The notes under the pieces: model-generated
What the model saw: only the letters and a program-made list of their open reading frames with translations
Told to the model about the DNA's origin: nothing
The model's database searches: none
Origin: Haloarcula amylovorans
GTDB taxonomy: Archaea > Halobacteriota > Halobacteria > Halobacteriales > Haloarculaceae
Reading direction: 5' to 3'
Length of the DNA: 64,000 nt
NCBI RefSeq assembly: GCF_004681185.1
Contig: NZ_SRIF01000013.1
Location: 23,283-87,282, forward strand
Made by a program: the position numbers and the translations under genes
Part shown: positions 44,286-53,363 of the stretch, one piece after another
Layout: every line of letters starts with the position of its first letter
Numbering within the stretch: the first letter of the stretch is position 1

Positions 44286-45269
44286 ATGGACACCTGCTAC
44301 GCCGCGCTGGACGACCGAGTGCTGGTCGGCGACGGGTTGTCGTGGACCGAGACGCTTCGCGATCACGACATCGAGTGCGTCGCCGCCGTCCCCGAGTCCC
44401 CCGACCGCGCGTTCGTCGGGACGGTCGATTCGGGCCTCCAGCGAACCACCGACGGCGGCGAGACGTGGCGAAGCGTCGAACCGCGTTCGACGGCGGCACT
44501 CGGCGGGGGCGACCGCGTGACCAGCGTCACCGCCAGCCCGCACGACCCCGACGTTGTGTGGGCTGGCACGGAACCTAGCGCTGTCTACCGTTCGGTGGAT
44601 GGTGGCGAGTCGTGGACCGAACGCGAGGGTCTCACCGACCTCGACTCCGAGTCGAGTTGGGCGTTCCCGCCGCGGCCGCACACCCACCACGTCCGCTGGA
44701 TAGCCCTCGCGCCGGACGACCCCGAGCAGTTGTACGTCGCCATCGAGGCCGGCGCGTTCCTCCGGAGCCCCGACGGCGGCGAGACGTGGATAGACCGCCC
44801 CGGTGGCGGCCGCCGGGACAACCACACGCTTGCAGTCCACTCCGACGCGCCGGACCGCGTCTACACCGCCGCCGGCGACGGCTACGCACAGTCGGAGGAC
44901 CGCGGCGAGACGTGGACCTACCCGCAAGGCGGGCTGAACCACCGGTACGTCTGGGGACTGGCGGTCCATCCGGACGATCCCGACTGCGTTGTCGTCTCGG
45001 CCGCCCACGGCCCGCAGTCGGCTCACTCGACCAGCGGCGAGAGCTACGTTTACCGCCGGACTGGCGAGCACTGGGAACTAGCGATGGACGGCCTTCCAGA
45101 CCCGAACGGTCTCACTCGCCCGGTGCTGGCGGCCGATAGCGACGGCGATGGGTTCTACGCGCTGACGAACCACGGGCTGTTCCGATCGGCCGACGGCGCG
45201 ACGTGGGAATCGGCCGGTTCGTGGGACGAGGCGTACGAGCAAGTCCCGCGCGGCCTCGCAGTGGTCTAG
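44286..45269 (+). CDS. BNR/sialidase-like beta-propeller protein
   Basis: A 327-residue protein with repeated Asp-box/BNR units: RTTDGGETWRS, RSVDGGESWTE, RSPDGGETWID, QSEDRGETWTY and RSADGATWESA at the ends of successive blades, so a six- or seven-bladed propeller. No signal peptide is seen, so it is probably cytoplasmic. Related proteins are annotated as glycosyl hydrolases or HCF136-like assembly factors; no sialidase catalytic residues are identified, so enzyme activity is doubtful. Confidence 0.83.
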   Translation: MDTCYAALDDRVLVGDGLSWTETLRDHDIECVAAVPESPDRAFVGTVDSGLQRTTDGGETWRSVEPRSTAALGGGDRVTSVTASPHDPDVVWAGTEPSAVYRSVDGGESWTEREGLTDLDSESSWAFPPRPHTHHVRWIALAPDDPEQLYVAIEAGAFLRSPDGGETWIDRPGGGRRDNHTLAVHSDAPDRVYTAAGDGYAQSEDRGETWTYPQGGLNHRYVWGLAVHPDDPDCVVVSAAHGPQSAHSTSGESYVYRRTGEHWELAMDGLPDPNGLTRPVLAADSDGDGFYALTNHGLFRSADGATWESAGSWDEAYEQVPRGLAVV

Positions 45270-45365
45270 CGGTGACCCCTCTCACTGCTCTTGTCGAGAT
45301 GCGGATCATGCTCCGTTCGTGTCTTCGAAGATGAATTTATGTGCGCGGGGCGAGAAGATTCGACG

Positions 45366-45809
45366 GTGACCCGAATTGGTCCTCCTCTCCCCCGCGAACT
45401 CAGCGCGACGTGGAAGTACGCCCTGCTGGGCGGACTCCCGATAGTCCCGCTATCGCTGTGGAGATACTGGCAGTCCGAAACCGCCGTGGAACCGGTGGGG
45501 CTCTGTCTCGCGGCGCTGATCGCCGGCTATCTCGCGAAACGCCGCAGCATCGACGCGACGCCGGTCGGGTTCCGCGCCGGCGTCGTCGCCGCCGCGCCCG
45601 CGACGCTGTGGGGCACTATCGACCTGATCCGGTTCGTACTCGACCTCTCTCAGCCCGCCTGGTTCACGGGTCTCCAGCTTCTGCTGTTGCTGGTCTTCGT
45701 TCCCCTCTTCGTCGTCGTCGCGGCTTTCTTCGGAGGACTTTCCGCACGGATCGGCGGTTGGCTCGCGGAGCGGGTCGGCCGGCAACGACCGCCCGCAGCC
45801 AGTAGCTGA
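45366..45809 (+). CDS. DUF5518-like membrane protein
   Basis: A 147-residue protein with four membrane helices (starting near residues 15, 35, 60 and 92), containing KYALLGGLPIVPLSLW and AALIAGYLAKRRS, resembling the haloarchaeal DUF5518 group. GTG 45366 is preferred because GAATTTAT (45332-45339) is at -27 and the upstream residues (from 45291) are not hydrophobic. Function unknown. Confidence 0.7.
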   Translation: MTRIGPPLPRELSATWKYALLGGLPIVPLSLWRYWQSETAVEPVGLCLAALIAGYLAKRRSIDATPVGFRAGVVAAAPATLWGTIDLIRFVLDLSQPAWFTGLQLLLLLVFVPLFVVVAAFFGGLSARIGGWLAERVGRQRPPAASS

Positions 45810-45972
45810 GGGGGCCCACGGAACCGTCTTTCCGACGCTGTTGAAACCCTCAATACCTGACAGACCGGGTCTACTGAATACAGAAAATGGCTGCAGTATG
45901 TCGGTCTCGCAGTTATACTCACAGCGGTAGACGTTTGTCTACTCAGTCAGGCCTCGTTCAAGTGGTATCAGA

Positions 45973-46569
45973 TCATAACCGCTCTCGGAAGAACCCAATT
46001 AAACCAGACACGGGGCCGGCCCCCCAGACGGCCACGATCACGGCCCCGACGGTATTGGCGATCATGTCGGTCACGATGTCGTCGATGCCATAGACGGGGA
46101 TGAAGTCACCCAAGGCGAACTCCAGGACCTCCCAAACGATCCCGAACGCGAGGACGAACACCACGATGAAGACGGCACGGAACTCGTCGGGTACCGAAAT
46201 CTCGTCCGAGTGGAGTTCCAGTGCCCGAAAGGCGGCATAACCCAGAGCCGCGATCAGGGCCGAAGAAACCGTGTGCGTGATTTCGTCGTACCACTGGTAC
46301 TGTCCGTAGATACCGAGGCTACCGACGGAGTGGAGGAAGACGGCCACGGTAATCCAGAGGACGAGCCCGCCGTTCATGGCGTAGTCGTACTCCCGACGGA
46401 GCAGCGCAGGAACGAAGGAGATTCCGAGGCCGACGACCGCGGCAGCGGCGATACCAACCTCGAAGTTGAGCAGACCGTATCCGCCGAGTACGACCAGCGC
46501 GAGTTGCAGACCCCTGACGAGGCGGCGTTCAGTCGTATCCGAGAGGTCGAGAACTGAATCGAGCCCCAT
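45973..46569 (-). CDS. Polytopic membrane protein, DUF2238-like
   Basis: A 198-residue protein with about six helices. The motif YDEITHTVSSALIAALGYAAF and the acidic membrane patch FGIVWEVLEFALGDFIPVYGIDDIVTDMIANTVGA are typical of the DUF2238/YjdF-like family. Its function is unknown. It follows another membrane gene by 6 nt, forming a two-gene operon transcribed from about 47154. Confidence 0.82.
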   Translation of the reverse strand: MGLDSVLDLSDTTERRLVRGLQLALVVLGGYGLLNFEVGIAAAAVVGLGISFVPALLRREYDYAMNGGLVLWITVAVFLHSVGSLGIYGQYQWYDEITHTVSSALIAALGYAAFRALELHSDEISVPDEFRAVFIVVFVLAFGIVWEVLEFALGDFIPVYGIDDIVTDMIANTVGAVIVAVWGAGPVSGLIGFFRERL

Positions 46570-46575
46570 GTTCGA

Positions 46576-47154
46576 TCACCCCGATGGGGGCCGTTCGAAC
46601 GACCCCACGGGTTCGAATCGGTCGAGGTACCATTCCGCGAGGATACCCAGCGCGACGCCGACGGCGGTGACGTAGACGATATCCCACTGGAGTTCGGTCT
46701 GCGAGACGAGGAACCTCGTCCCGAGCCACTGGTCGGAGTAGTACTGGGCGACGATCCAGAACGCCTGGAGAGACATGGTCGTCATCGTGGCGAACACTAC
46801 GGCGAAGCGGCGACTCAACTCGACCCTGGTGTAGACGTCGAGCTCGACGACGAGCAGCAACGCAATCGTACCGATGGCCACATACCCGGTGATGTCGGGA
46901 TAAAACTCGAATGTGCGGAGCACCACGGCCACCGCAGCGACGAAGGGAATCGGCCAGGGGACCATCGCGGCGGGACGACCGGTTACGGCCGAGGGGAGGG
47001 CGATAATCGAGACGATGAGTACAGCCAGACAGCCCCACAGGAAGGCGTCCATCAGGTAGCTCTCGATAGCCGCCAGAGCGATGATACCGGTCATCCCCCA
47101 ACCGAGGACGGCGTTCAATCGTTGGTCGGAAACGAGCGTATGCAGGGCCACCAC
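46576..47154 (-). CDS. Six-helix membrane protein, first gene of a two-gene operon
   Basis: A 192-residue hydrophobic protein with about six membrane segments, no recognised family. A leaderless GTG start at 47154 is supported by CATATTTG (47177-47184) at -27. It probably functions with the following DUF2238-like protein, which lies 6 nt downstream. Confidence 0.72.
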   Translation of the reverse strand: MVALHTLVSDQRLNAVLGWGMTGIIALAAIESYLMDAFLWGCLAVLIVSIIALPSAVTGRPAAMVPWPIPFVAAVAVVLRTFEFYPDITGYVAIGTIALLLVVELDVYTRVELSRRFAVVFATMTTMSLQAFWIVAQYYSDQWLGTRFLVSQTELQWDIVYVTAVGVALGILAEWYLDRFEPVGSFERPPSG

Positions 47155-47292
47155 CTGATTATTCGTCCTGAGGAGGCAAATATGCTAGGCCGATGCTGTA
47201 ATCGGTTGTCCCGATATCGCCGAGAGAACGTCGGTTATCCCGCTCGATGCGAATCGAGAAAGTACTTGGCTCGTGACGCCGAGAGAGGGTGT

Positions 47293-48375
47293 ATGCACGA
47301 CGTCGTCGTCGTCGGGGCCGGCCCCGCCGGGTCGCGGTACGCTCGGCGAGCGGCCCAGCAGGGACTCGACGTACTCGCCTTCGAGCAGGGCACCGTCGGC
47401 GAGCCACTGGCCTGTTCGGGCCACGTCAGCACCGACATCTGGGAGTATACCGACGAGGCCCGCGAGGAACTCCTCCAGAACGAAATCTCGGGCGCGCGAT
47501 TCTATACCGACGGGCCGGGTGGCGACGCCCATCCCTTCTACAAGGACGAGGTCATCTCGAACGTCATCGATCGGGTCGGACTGGACCGTCATCTCGCTGA
47601 ACTCGCCCGCGAGGCCGGTGCAGACGTCCGCGAGCAGCACACAGTGGTTGGCGTCGAAGAAGAACGAGACGGCGTCACCGTCGAGGTGAAGGGACCCGAC
47701 GGCGTCGAAACGCACCGCGCGAAACTGGTCGCCGGCTGTGACGGCCCGAAGAGCCGCGTTCGCCGGGAACTGGGGCTGCCGGAGCCGGACGAACTGCTCC
47801 ACGGCGTGCTCGGCTTCGACGAGACGGCTGATCACGGCGACTTCGTCGACGTTCACCTCACCGTCCCGCGCTTCTTCGCGTGGCGCATCCCCCGGAGCGA
47901 GGCCGGCGTCGAGTACGGACTGGCGGTGCCGCCGGGCGACGACGCTCGGGCGCGCTTCGAGGCGTTCACCGACGGCTACGGCGCGAACGTGACCCGGCGC
48001 TGTTCGGGACTCATTCCCATCGGCCCACCGAAGCGCGTGACCGGCCGACGGTCGTTCCTTATCGGTGACGCCGCCGCCCAGACCAAGCCGTTCACCGGCG
48101 GCGGCATCCTCTATGGGATGACCGCCGCGGACCACGCCGCCCGCGAAATCGACCCCGACGAACCGGGGACGCTCGGCGACTACGAGCGCGCGTGGCGCGA
48201 GGACCTTCGACGGGAGATTCGACTCGGCCGCGCGGTGCGCGCAGGCTACTCGGTTCCCAAACCGCTGCAGAAAGCCGGTATGAAGGCCTTCGAGGGCGAG
48301 ATCGGCGTCCACATGGACCGACCGAGCACGCTGTTCTCGCGCGAGCAACTGAAGGCGTTGCTATCGCGGTCCTGA
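47293..48375 (+). CDS. Geranylgeranyl reductase family flavoprotein
   Basis: A 360-residue FAD-dependent oxidoreductase. The N-terminal FAD motif GAGPAGSRYARRAA, the substrate region CSGHVSTDI, and the second FAD motif LIGDAAAQTKPFTGGGILYGM identify the geranylgeranyl reductase group, which saturates isoprenoid chains of archaeal lipids. Several paralogues usually occur per haloarchaeal genome, so this may act on another isoprenoid (for example menaquinone side chain). Start ATG 47293 begins exactly at the FAD fold. Confidence 0.87.
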   Translation: MHDVVVVGAGPAGSRYARRAAQQGLDVLAFEQGTVGEPLACSGHVSTDIWEYTDEAREELLQNEISGARFYTDGPGGDAHPFYKDEVISNVIDRVGLDRHLAELAREAGADVREQHTVVGVEEERDGVTVEVKGPDGVETHRAKLVAGCDGPKSRVRRELGLPEPDELLHGVLGFDETADHGDFVDVHLTVPRFFAWRIPRSEAGVEYGLAVPPGDDARARFEAFTDGYGANVTRRCSGLIPIGPPKRVTGRRSFLIGDAAAQTKPFTGGGILYGMTAADHAAREIDPDEPGTLGDYERAWREDLRREIRLGRAVRAGYSVPKPLQKAGMKAFEGEIGVHMDRPSTLFSREQLKALLSRS

Positions 48376-48409
48376 ACTGCCAAGAGCTGTCGAGAACGAA
48401 TCTATACCG

Positions 48410-48658
48410 TTAGTTCGGGGTACCCCGAGTCAGCATCGGAGCGAGCACGCGTTGGTAGCCGAGCATGTACACACCGGCGTACAGCAGTATCGTGCCCATC
48501 CAGAGCTCCCACAGTCCCATGGTCGACTGGCCGGCGAGGAGGTCGGTCAGGCCGGCGCTCTCGGTGAGCGCACCGACGACGGTCAGCAGGCCCGCGACGA
48601 GCACCGACGCGACCATCCCGAGTAGTTCGGCGAGCGATTCGGAGAGTAGTGCTGTCAT
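48410..48658 (-). CDS. Small haloarchaeal membrane protein
   Basis: An 82-residue protein with two membrane helices (about 13-35 and 47-68), containing WELWMGTILLYAGVYMLGYQ and ending APMLTRGTPN. A conserved-looking haloarchaeal small protein without known role. It is convergent with the reductase (34 nt apart). Confidence 0.7.
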   Translation of the reverse strand: MTALLSESLAELLGMVASVLVAGLLTVVGALTESAGLTDLLAGQSTMGLWELWMGTILLYAGVYMLGYQRVLAPMLTRGTPN

Positions 48659-48741
48659 CGCCGCCAGATTTGTCGAAGCGGACTATAGCCTTTTCGACCG
48701 AAAACAAAAAGCGTTAGTCAAGCCGGGGGCAGAAAAGGTGT

Positions 48742-48969
48742 ATGGCACAGTATCGAAGCATGGACCACGCGGCACTCGCCAAGCGAGGGTTCCTCCTCGG
48801 CGTCGGCCTGTTCGTCCTCGGCATCGTCGGCGAACTCGTCGCCCCCGCTGTCGTCGGCCCGCTGCCGGGATGGGGACAGATGGTACTGACAGACATGGAA
48901 GGAATCGGCATCTTGCTCGGCCTCTTCTCGCCGCTCGTCTTCGGCATCATCCTGCCACTCATCGAGTGA
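48742..48969 (+). CDS. Small haloarchaeal membrane protein
   Basis: A 75-residue protein with two membrane helices (about 15-38 and 50-72) joined by PLPGWGQMVLTDMEG. The basic start (MAQYRSMDHAALAKRG) is cytoplasmic. No function is known. It diverges from the 82-residue gene with an 83-nt gap that contains two AT-rich promoter-like tracts. Confidence 0.7.
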   Translation: MAQYRSMDHAALAKRGFLLGVGLFVLGIVGELVAPAVVGPLPGWGQMVLTDMEGIGILLGLFSPLVFGIILPLIE

Positions 48970-49006
48970 GCGCGGGCGGAGAACTGTGACGACGATCCGC
49001 GTTCGA

Positions 49007-49795
49007 CTATCTATTTCTTCCCAGTGGGGCGATCACGTCCGAAAGCGTCGCGTTGACGACGTGGCCGATCATGAGGAGCGCCGCGGCGGCGTAGAGACTC
49101 GTGAGAATGAGGATGACGCCGCTGAGGACGCCGAAGACGGCGTACGCCCCGGCGTTCTCGGCGTAAAACCGTATCCCACCCAATAAGACCGTCCATCCGA
49201 TCGCGGCGGTCACCGCTCCCGGAGCGGCAGTCGATAGCGAGTTGATGTCTCTCGACGGGAGATAGTATAAGGGGAGAAAGGAGACGGTGAGCGCGGCGGG
49301 CAGCGCGACGAGACCGCCCGTCAGTACGAACGGTGCGTCGGGCAGCAAGACGAACAGCGTGCTGACGAGGAGGACGGAGACGATACCGAAGACAAGCGAG
49401 CCGAGGACGCCGACGCCGTCGCGGAGATGCCCGGTCAACGATCGGTCGATCTCTCCCTCGACGTCCTCGACGACCGTCTGGAAGCCGGCAGTGATGTTCG
49501 CGCCGCTCCAGAGGAGGACGGCGACAGCGAACAGCGTCGCGCCGACCCGCCCCTGCGAGTCCGTGAGCGCGTCGCGGACCAGTTCCTGTGCCGCGGGAGT
49601 GAGATATTCGAGTGCCACGAGCTGGACCTCCGCGGCGGCCGATTTACCGAGAACCGCGAGCAGGATGACCAACAGCGGCAGGAGCGAGACGAAGCCGTAG
49701 TACGCGAGCGCGGCCGCTGGATACTGGATGTCTCGGTTGATAGACGTCCGCACGATGTCGAGGACGGTTTCGGACGTACGCTTCCAGCCGACCAT
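49007..49795 (-). CDS. YihY/virulence factor BrkB family membrane protein
   Basis: A 262-residue protein with six membrane helices. Family features are AAALAYYGFVSLLPLLVILLA, the middle helix LLWSGANITAGFQTVVEDV, and the C-terminal YAVFGVLSGVILILTSLYAAAALLMIGHVVNA. Formerly misnamed RNase BN. Transport or lipid role is unknown. The start at 49795 is the family start; the upstream frame to 50302 is antisense-like noise. Confidence 0.88.
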   Translation of the reverse strand: MVGWKRTSETVLDIVRTSINRDIQYPAAALAYYGFVSLLPLLVILLAVLGKSAAAEVQLVALEYLTPAAQELVRDALTDSQGRVGATLFAVAVLLWSGANITAGFQTVVEDVEGEIDRSLTGHLRDGVGVLGSLVFGIVSVLLVSTLFVLLPDAPFVLTGGLVALPAALTVSFLPLYYLPSRDINSLSTAAPGAVTAAIGWTVLLGGIRFYAENAGAYAVFGVLSGVILILTSLYAAAALLMIGHVVNATLSDVIAPLGRNR

Positions 49796-49878
49796 ACCGG
49801 TTGTAGCGTTCTGCGTCGGATAACGCTGTTCTCGACTGGGCCGGAATCGGACCCGGCACGAGAATCGACTCGTCGCTG

Positions 49879-50961
49879 TCAGTACGTCGGCAGTCGCGCC
49901 GAGGTCGCCGACCCCTCGACGAAGGGAAGCGACGTTCGCTCGGCCTCGACCGCGTCGCCGTCGACGCGGACCGTCAGCGCCGCCTCGGGCAGGTCCCAGT
50001 CGACGGCGGCGAGCGCGAGGGGAGCCTCGCGCATCGGACTGTCGACGGCGCGGGTGACCTCGCCGACGTGTTCGTCGCCAGCGAAGACCGCCGCACCGGG
50101 TTCGGGACGGGCCCCGACGGTCAGGCCGACGAGCCGCTGTGTGGGATGGCCCCGGTTCTCGATCCGAGAGACGACCTCCTGGCCGACGTAACAGCCCTTC
50201 TCGAAGTCCAGTGCGTTTCGCAGCCCGAGGTCGTTCGGGAGGCGACCCTCGATCTCCGTCTCGAACAGCGGCGACCCGGCTTCGAGCGTGAGCGTCTCCC
50301 ACGTCCGGTAGCCGAAGGGGACGGCGTTCAGGCCGCGGTTGACGAGCGTATCGAAGACGGGTTCGGCGTCCTCGGCGGCACAGACCACGTCGTAGCTCTC
50401 CTCACCCGACAGATTGTCCGTTCGGATGACGGTCACGCCCGCGTCGCCGAGTTCGCCGCGGTTGAACGAGAGCAGTTCTTCGGGCGAGGACGCTTGGTGC
50501 AGGACGCTCGCGATTTTTTCGGTGGACTTCGGGCCATGGACGCCGAAGACGGCGAAGTCGTCGGTGGCTACGCTGATCTCGACATCCTGGATGAACGTCT
50601 TCTCGCTCCACTCCTCGGCCAGCGACTCGGCTCGCTGTGGTGGCGTGAACACCAGCAGTCGCTCGCCTGCGTTGTAGACGTACATGTCCGTCTCGACGCG
50701 GCCGTCCGGGTCGAGCAACAGCGCGTAACAGCCGTGGCCGTCGTCGGTCGGGACGTCGTTTGAGATGGCGTTGTCGACGTACTCGACGCGGTCCTCGCCG
50801 GTGACGACGAGGACACCGTAGCCGAACTCGCAGACGCCGACGACGTTGCGAACCGCGCGGTGGGTCCGCTCGGAGCGGCCGTAGTGGTCGACGACGCGGC
50901 GGCCACCCACCTCACGGAACGTCGCCCCGTGGACTTCGTGGACCTCGGAGAGAACAGTCAT
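49879..50961 (-). CDS. GcvT-like/YgfZ folate-binding protein
   Basis: A 360-residue protein of the aminomethyltransferase fold. The YgfZ-type KGCYVGQEVVSRIENRG motif is present with the conserved cysteine. YgfZ-like proteins help iron-sulfur enzymes through tetrahydrofolate; the alternative is a glycine cleavage T-protein, but no gcv neighbours are seen and the KGCYxGQE motif favours YgfZ. Full length and intact. Confidence 0.87.
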   Translation of the reverse strand: MTVLSEVHEVHGATFREVGGRRVVDHYGRSERTHRAVRNVVGVCEFGYGVLVVTGEDRVEYVDNAISNDVPTDDGHGCYALLLDPDGRVETDMYVYNAGERLLVFTPPQRAESLAEEWSEKTFIQDVEISVATDDFAVFGVHGPKSTEKIASVLHQASSPEELLSFNRGELGDAGVTVIRTDNLSGEESYDVVCAAEDAEPVFDTLVNRGLNAVPFGYRTWETLTLEAGSPLFETEIEGRLPNDLGLRNALDFEKGCYVGQEVVSRIENRGHPTQRLVGLTVGARPEPGAAVFAGDEHVGEVTRAVDSPMREAPLALAAVDWDLPEAALTVRVDGDAVEAERTSLPFVEGSATSARLPTY

Positions 50962-50999
50962 TGCCCACGAATGGGGGCCTCGCGCTGAAAAGCGTCCCG

Positions 51000-52241
51000 C
51001 TACCGACGCCGGAGCGCGAACACCGCGAGGAGTGCGAGTGCGACCAGCGCGGTCACACTGGTGAACCCGGGCCCGCCGCTACCCGTACTCGTCTGCGTGT
51101 CGGTGGATGCCGGTGTCGCCGTGGCCGTGGGCGAGGCTGTCGCAGTCTCGGTGTCGGCCGCGGCCGCTTCGACGCCTTCGACGGTCGCCGTCGCCGAGAG
51201 GTCGCCGCGCTCGACGGTGAACGTCACGTTCCCGGCCGAGGGGACGGGCGCGACGGCGACGCCCGAGGCATCCGTCGTCCCGACCTGGTCACCGCCCTGG
51301 CTGACGGTGGCGTTCGGAACCGGGTTGCCGTACTCGTCAGTCACCCGGAGGCGGACTGGCTCGTCGACGACGACGCGCCGGCTGTCGGGCGAGAGAGAGA
51401 GCGCCGGCGTCCGCTGGATGGAGACGTTGGCCGAGGTGTCGGTCTCGCCGACGCGGAGCCGCTGTTCGACGGTCTCGTAACCGTCTTTCGTCACCGTCAG
51501 GTCGTACCGGTCGTTGACCGGCAGACGGATGGTTACCTGCCCGTTCGACAGCGTCTGGACGGTCCCGACCGACGGGACCTGAACTGTCGCGTTCTGGACT
51601 GCTCGCGGGTCGTCGAAGTGGTCGTCGGAAACGGTGACGGTTAGCAGCGCCGTCCCCTCTTCGATGACGCTCCGTGCTTGGGTCTCGTCGGTCACCTGTA
51701 CTCGCGTTCGGTTCCAGTAGTACCCCTCCTTGCCCACGGTGAGTCGGTACTCACCCGCTTCGACCGCCGGCGTGGTGACGGTACCGTCGGAGCCGGTCCG
51801 CTGGTCGGTGACGAACTCGCCGTCCCGATAGAGGAGGACACGAGCGTTCGAGACCGGGTCCCCGTCGCCGCCGACCACGGTGACGGTCGCTGTCGCGATC
51901 TCGGAGACGGGAACTTCGACAGTTCTCGCGGATGCGTTCGTCACGCGAAACGGTTGGTTGCGAACCCACTCGTCACCGCGGACGCGGATGGTCACGTCCG
52001 CACCCGCTGGGACGTCGACGAGGGCCTGTCCGTTTGCCCGCGTCGTCTCGTTGACCGGTCCGCCGTCGCCGTCGTTCCACGTCGCCGAGATGGGGACGTC
52101 GCTGACCGGGTCACCGTTCTGGTCGACGACGGAGACGGTCAGCGTGGCCCGGTCTTGTTGTGCGATAGCACTTCCGGGGACGGCGGCCATACCCACGAGC
52201 GCCACGATGCAGAGGACGAACGCCGACCGAGACGGAGCCAT
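51000..52241 (-). CDS. Secreted repeat surface protein with PGF-CTERM anchor
   Basis: A 413-residue secreted protein. The signal peptide (about 1-27) ends near GSAIAQQ. The body has repeated carboxypeptidase-regulatory or PEGA-like beta-sandwich units: VSVVDQNGDPVSDVPISATW, VVGGDGDPVSNARVLLYRDG and TDEYGNPVPNATVSQGG. A Ser/Thr-rich linker and GGPGFTSVTALVALALLAVF with a final RRR form a PGF-CTERM tail, processed by archaeosortase in other haloarchaea. Likely an S-layer-linked protein; no specific ligand. Confidence 0.85.
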   Translation of the reverse strand: MAPSRSAFVLCIVALVGMAAVPGSAIAQQDRATLTVSVVDQNGDPVSDVPISATWNDGDGGPVNETTRANGQALVDVPAGADVTIRVRGDEWVRNQPFRVTNASARTVEVPVSEIATATVTVVGGDGDPVSNARVLLYRDGEFVTDQRTGSDGTVTTPAVEAGEYRLTVGKEGYYWNRTRVQVTDETQARSVIEEGTALLTVTVSDDHFDDPRAVQNATVQVPSVGTVQTLSNGQVTIRLPVNDRYDLTVTKDGYETVEQRLRVGETDTSANVSIQRTPALSLSPDSRRVVVDEPVRLRVTDEYGNPVPNATVSQGGDQVGTTDASGVAVAPVPSAGNVTFTVERGDLSATATVEGVEAAAADTETATASPTATATPASTDTQTSTGSGGPGFTSVTALVALALLAVFALRRR

Positions 52242-52321
52242 AGTGAAATGATAACGTGGGCTAACCTTAACAGTATGGTCAGCTTACACGCGGTAACAGA
52301 CACGATATCTGGGAGGTCGCG

Positions 52322-53266
52322 TCAGCGGCCGCGGCCGTCGTGGTCGGCGACGAGGCGTTCGATCTCGTCGGCTTCGATGGGGGTGAGCGGTCCGGGCATC
52401 GTCCGAGCCAGCGCCGCGGCGGCCGCGCCGTGGGCCAGTGCCTCGTCGGTCGGCGAACCCGCGACGAGTCGCTGGAGGACCGCTCCGACGAGCGTCGCAT
52501 GTTGTCCGGTGCTATCGGTCGCGTCGGTCTCGAAGGCGTCCTGCTCGTGGACAACGTTGTCGTGGTAGCCGACGACGCCGTGTTCGCTCCGGGTGAGGAC
52601 GACCCGCGAGAAGTCGTAGTCGGCGGCGATGGTGTGGACTAGCTCCCGTGGCGTCCCGGTTCGGTCGAAGACGGCCTTGGCCTGGTCCTCGCTGGCGAAC
52701 AGCAGATCCACCGCGCCGAAGAGGTCTTCGAGCGTGTCGTGTGCCGCCTCGGCGCTCCAGAGCCCGGGATGGAAATCGAGGTCCAGCGCCCGGATCCCCG
52801 GCGACGCGCGGAGCAACGCGCCGGTCGTCTCTGCTGCCGTCGCAGAGAGCGCCGCCGTCGACCCCGCGGCGAACACCACGTCGGCGTCCTGCATGCGCCC
52901 CATCGGGAGTTCGCCGGGCGTGAGCGTCGCCATCGCGGTGTCAGTGCGGTCCTGAAGCAGTCGGTCTTCGCGGGGCGCGGCGGCGTCCTCGTAGAAGGTC
53001 AGCCCCTGCCGGCCAACCTCGGGGTCGGCCCACACCACGTCAGTCTCCAGTCCGTGTTCGTGCAGTTCCGCGACGACCCGCCGACCCAGCGGCGTGTCGG
53101 GTAGTTTCGAGAGCCAGACCGCATCGCCGCCGAGTCTGCTCGCTATCGCCCCGACGGTACTCGCCGTGCCGTCGGCCCGCATCTCGACCTCGCGGGCTGT
53201 CTCGAATCGCTGTCCGTCCGGCGGCGAGAGTCGAAGCGCCGTCTCACCCAGTGTCACCAGTCCCAT
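52322..53266 (-). CDS. PfkB family carbohydrate kinase-like protein without GAGD motif
   Basis: A 314-residue ribokinase-fold protein resembling haloarchaeal 2-keto-3-deoxygluconate kinases: VTLGETALRLSPPDGQRFE, GGDAVWLSKLPDTPLGRRVV and ASEDQAK. The usual GAGD motif with the catalytic aspartate is replaced by TGQHATLVGA (Thr253-His256-Ala257), and the sequence is in frame, so this is substitution rather than a sequencing shift. It may be inactive as a kinase or use another residue. Confidence 0.82.
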   Translation of the reverse strand: MGLVTLGETALRLSPPDGQRFETAREVEMRADGTASTVGAIASRLGGDAVWLSKLPDTPLGRRVVAELHEHGLETDVVWADPEVGRQGLTFYEDAAAPREDRLLQDRTDTAMATLTPGELPMGRMQDADVVFAAGSTAALSATAAETTGALLRASPGIRALDLDFHPGLWSAEAAHDTLEDLFGAVDLLFASEDQAKAVFDRTGTPRELVHTIAADYDFSRVVLTRSEHGVVGYHDNVVHEQDAFETDATDSTGQHATLVGAVLQRLVAGSPTDEALAHGAAAAALARTMPGPLTPIEADEIERLVADHDGRGR

Positions 53267-53363
53267 ACCCGCCCATCGGGTGACTCCGGTTTAATTCAAC
53301 CGGTGGTTTCGGACAGAATTTGACCCAGCACCCGCCGCTCGCGGCTCTCTTCAGCCGAGCCGA

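Noticed and set aside
52322..53266. Frameshift in the PfkB-like gene at the missing GAGD motif
   Set aside because: The frame is continuous and sequence on both sides of the motif is conserved-looking, so substitution is the better reading.
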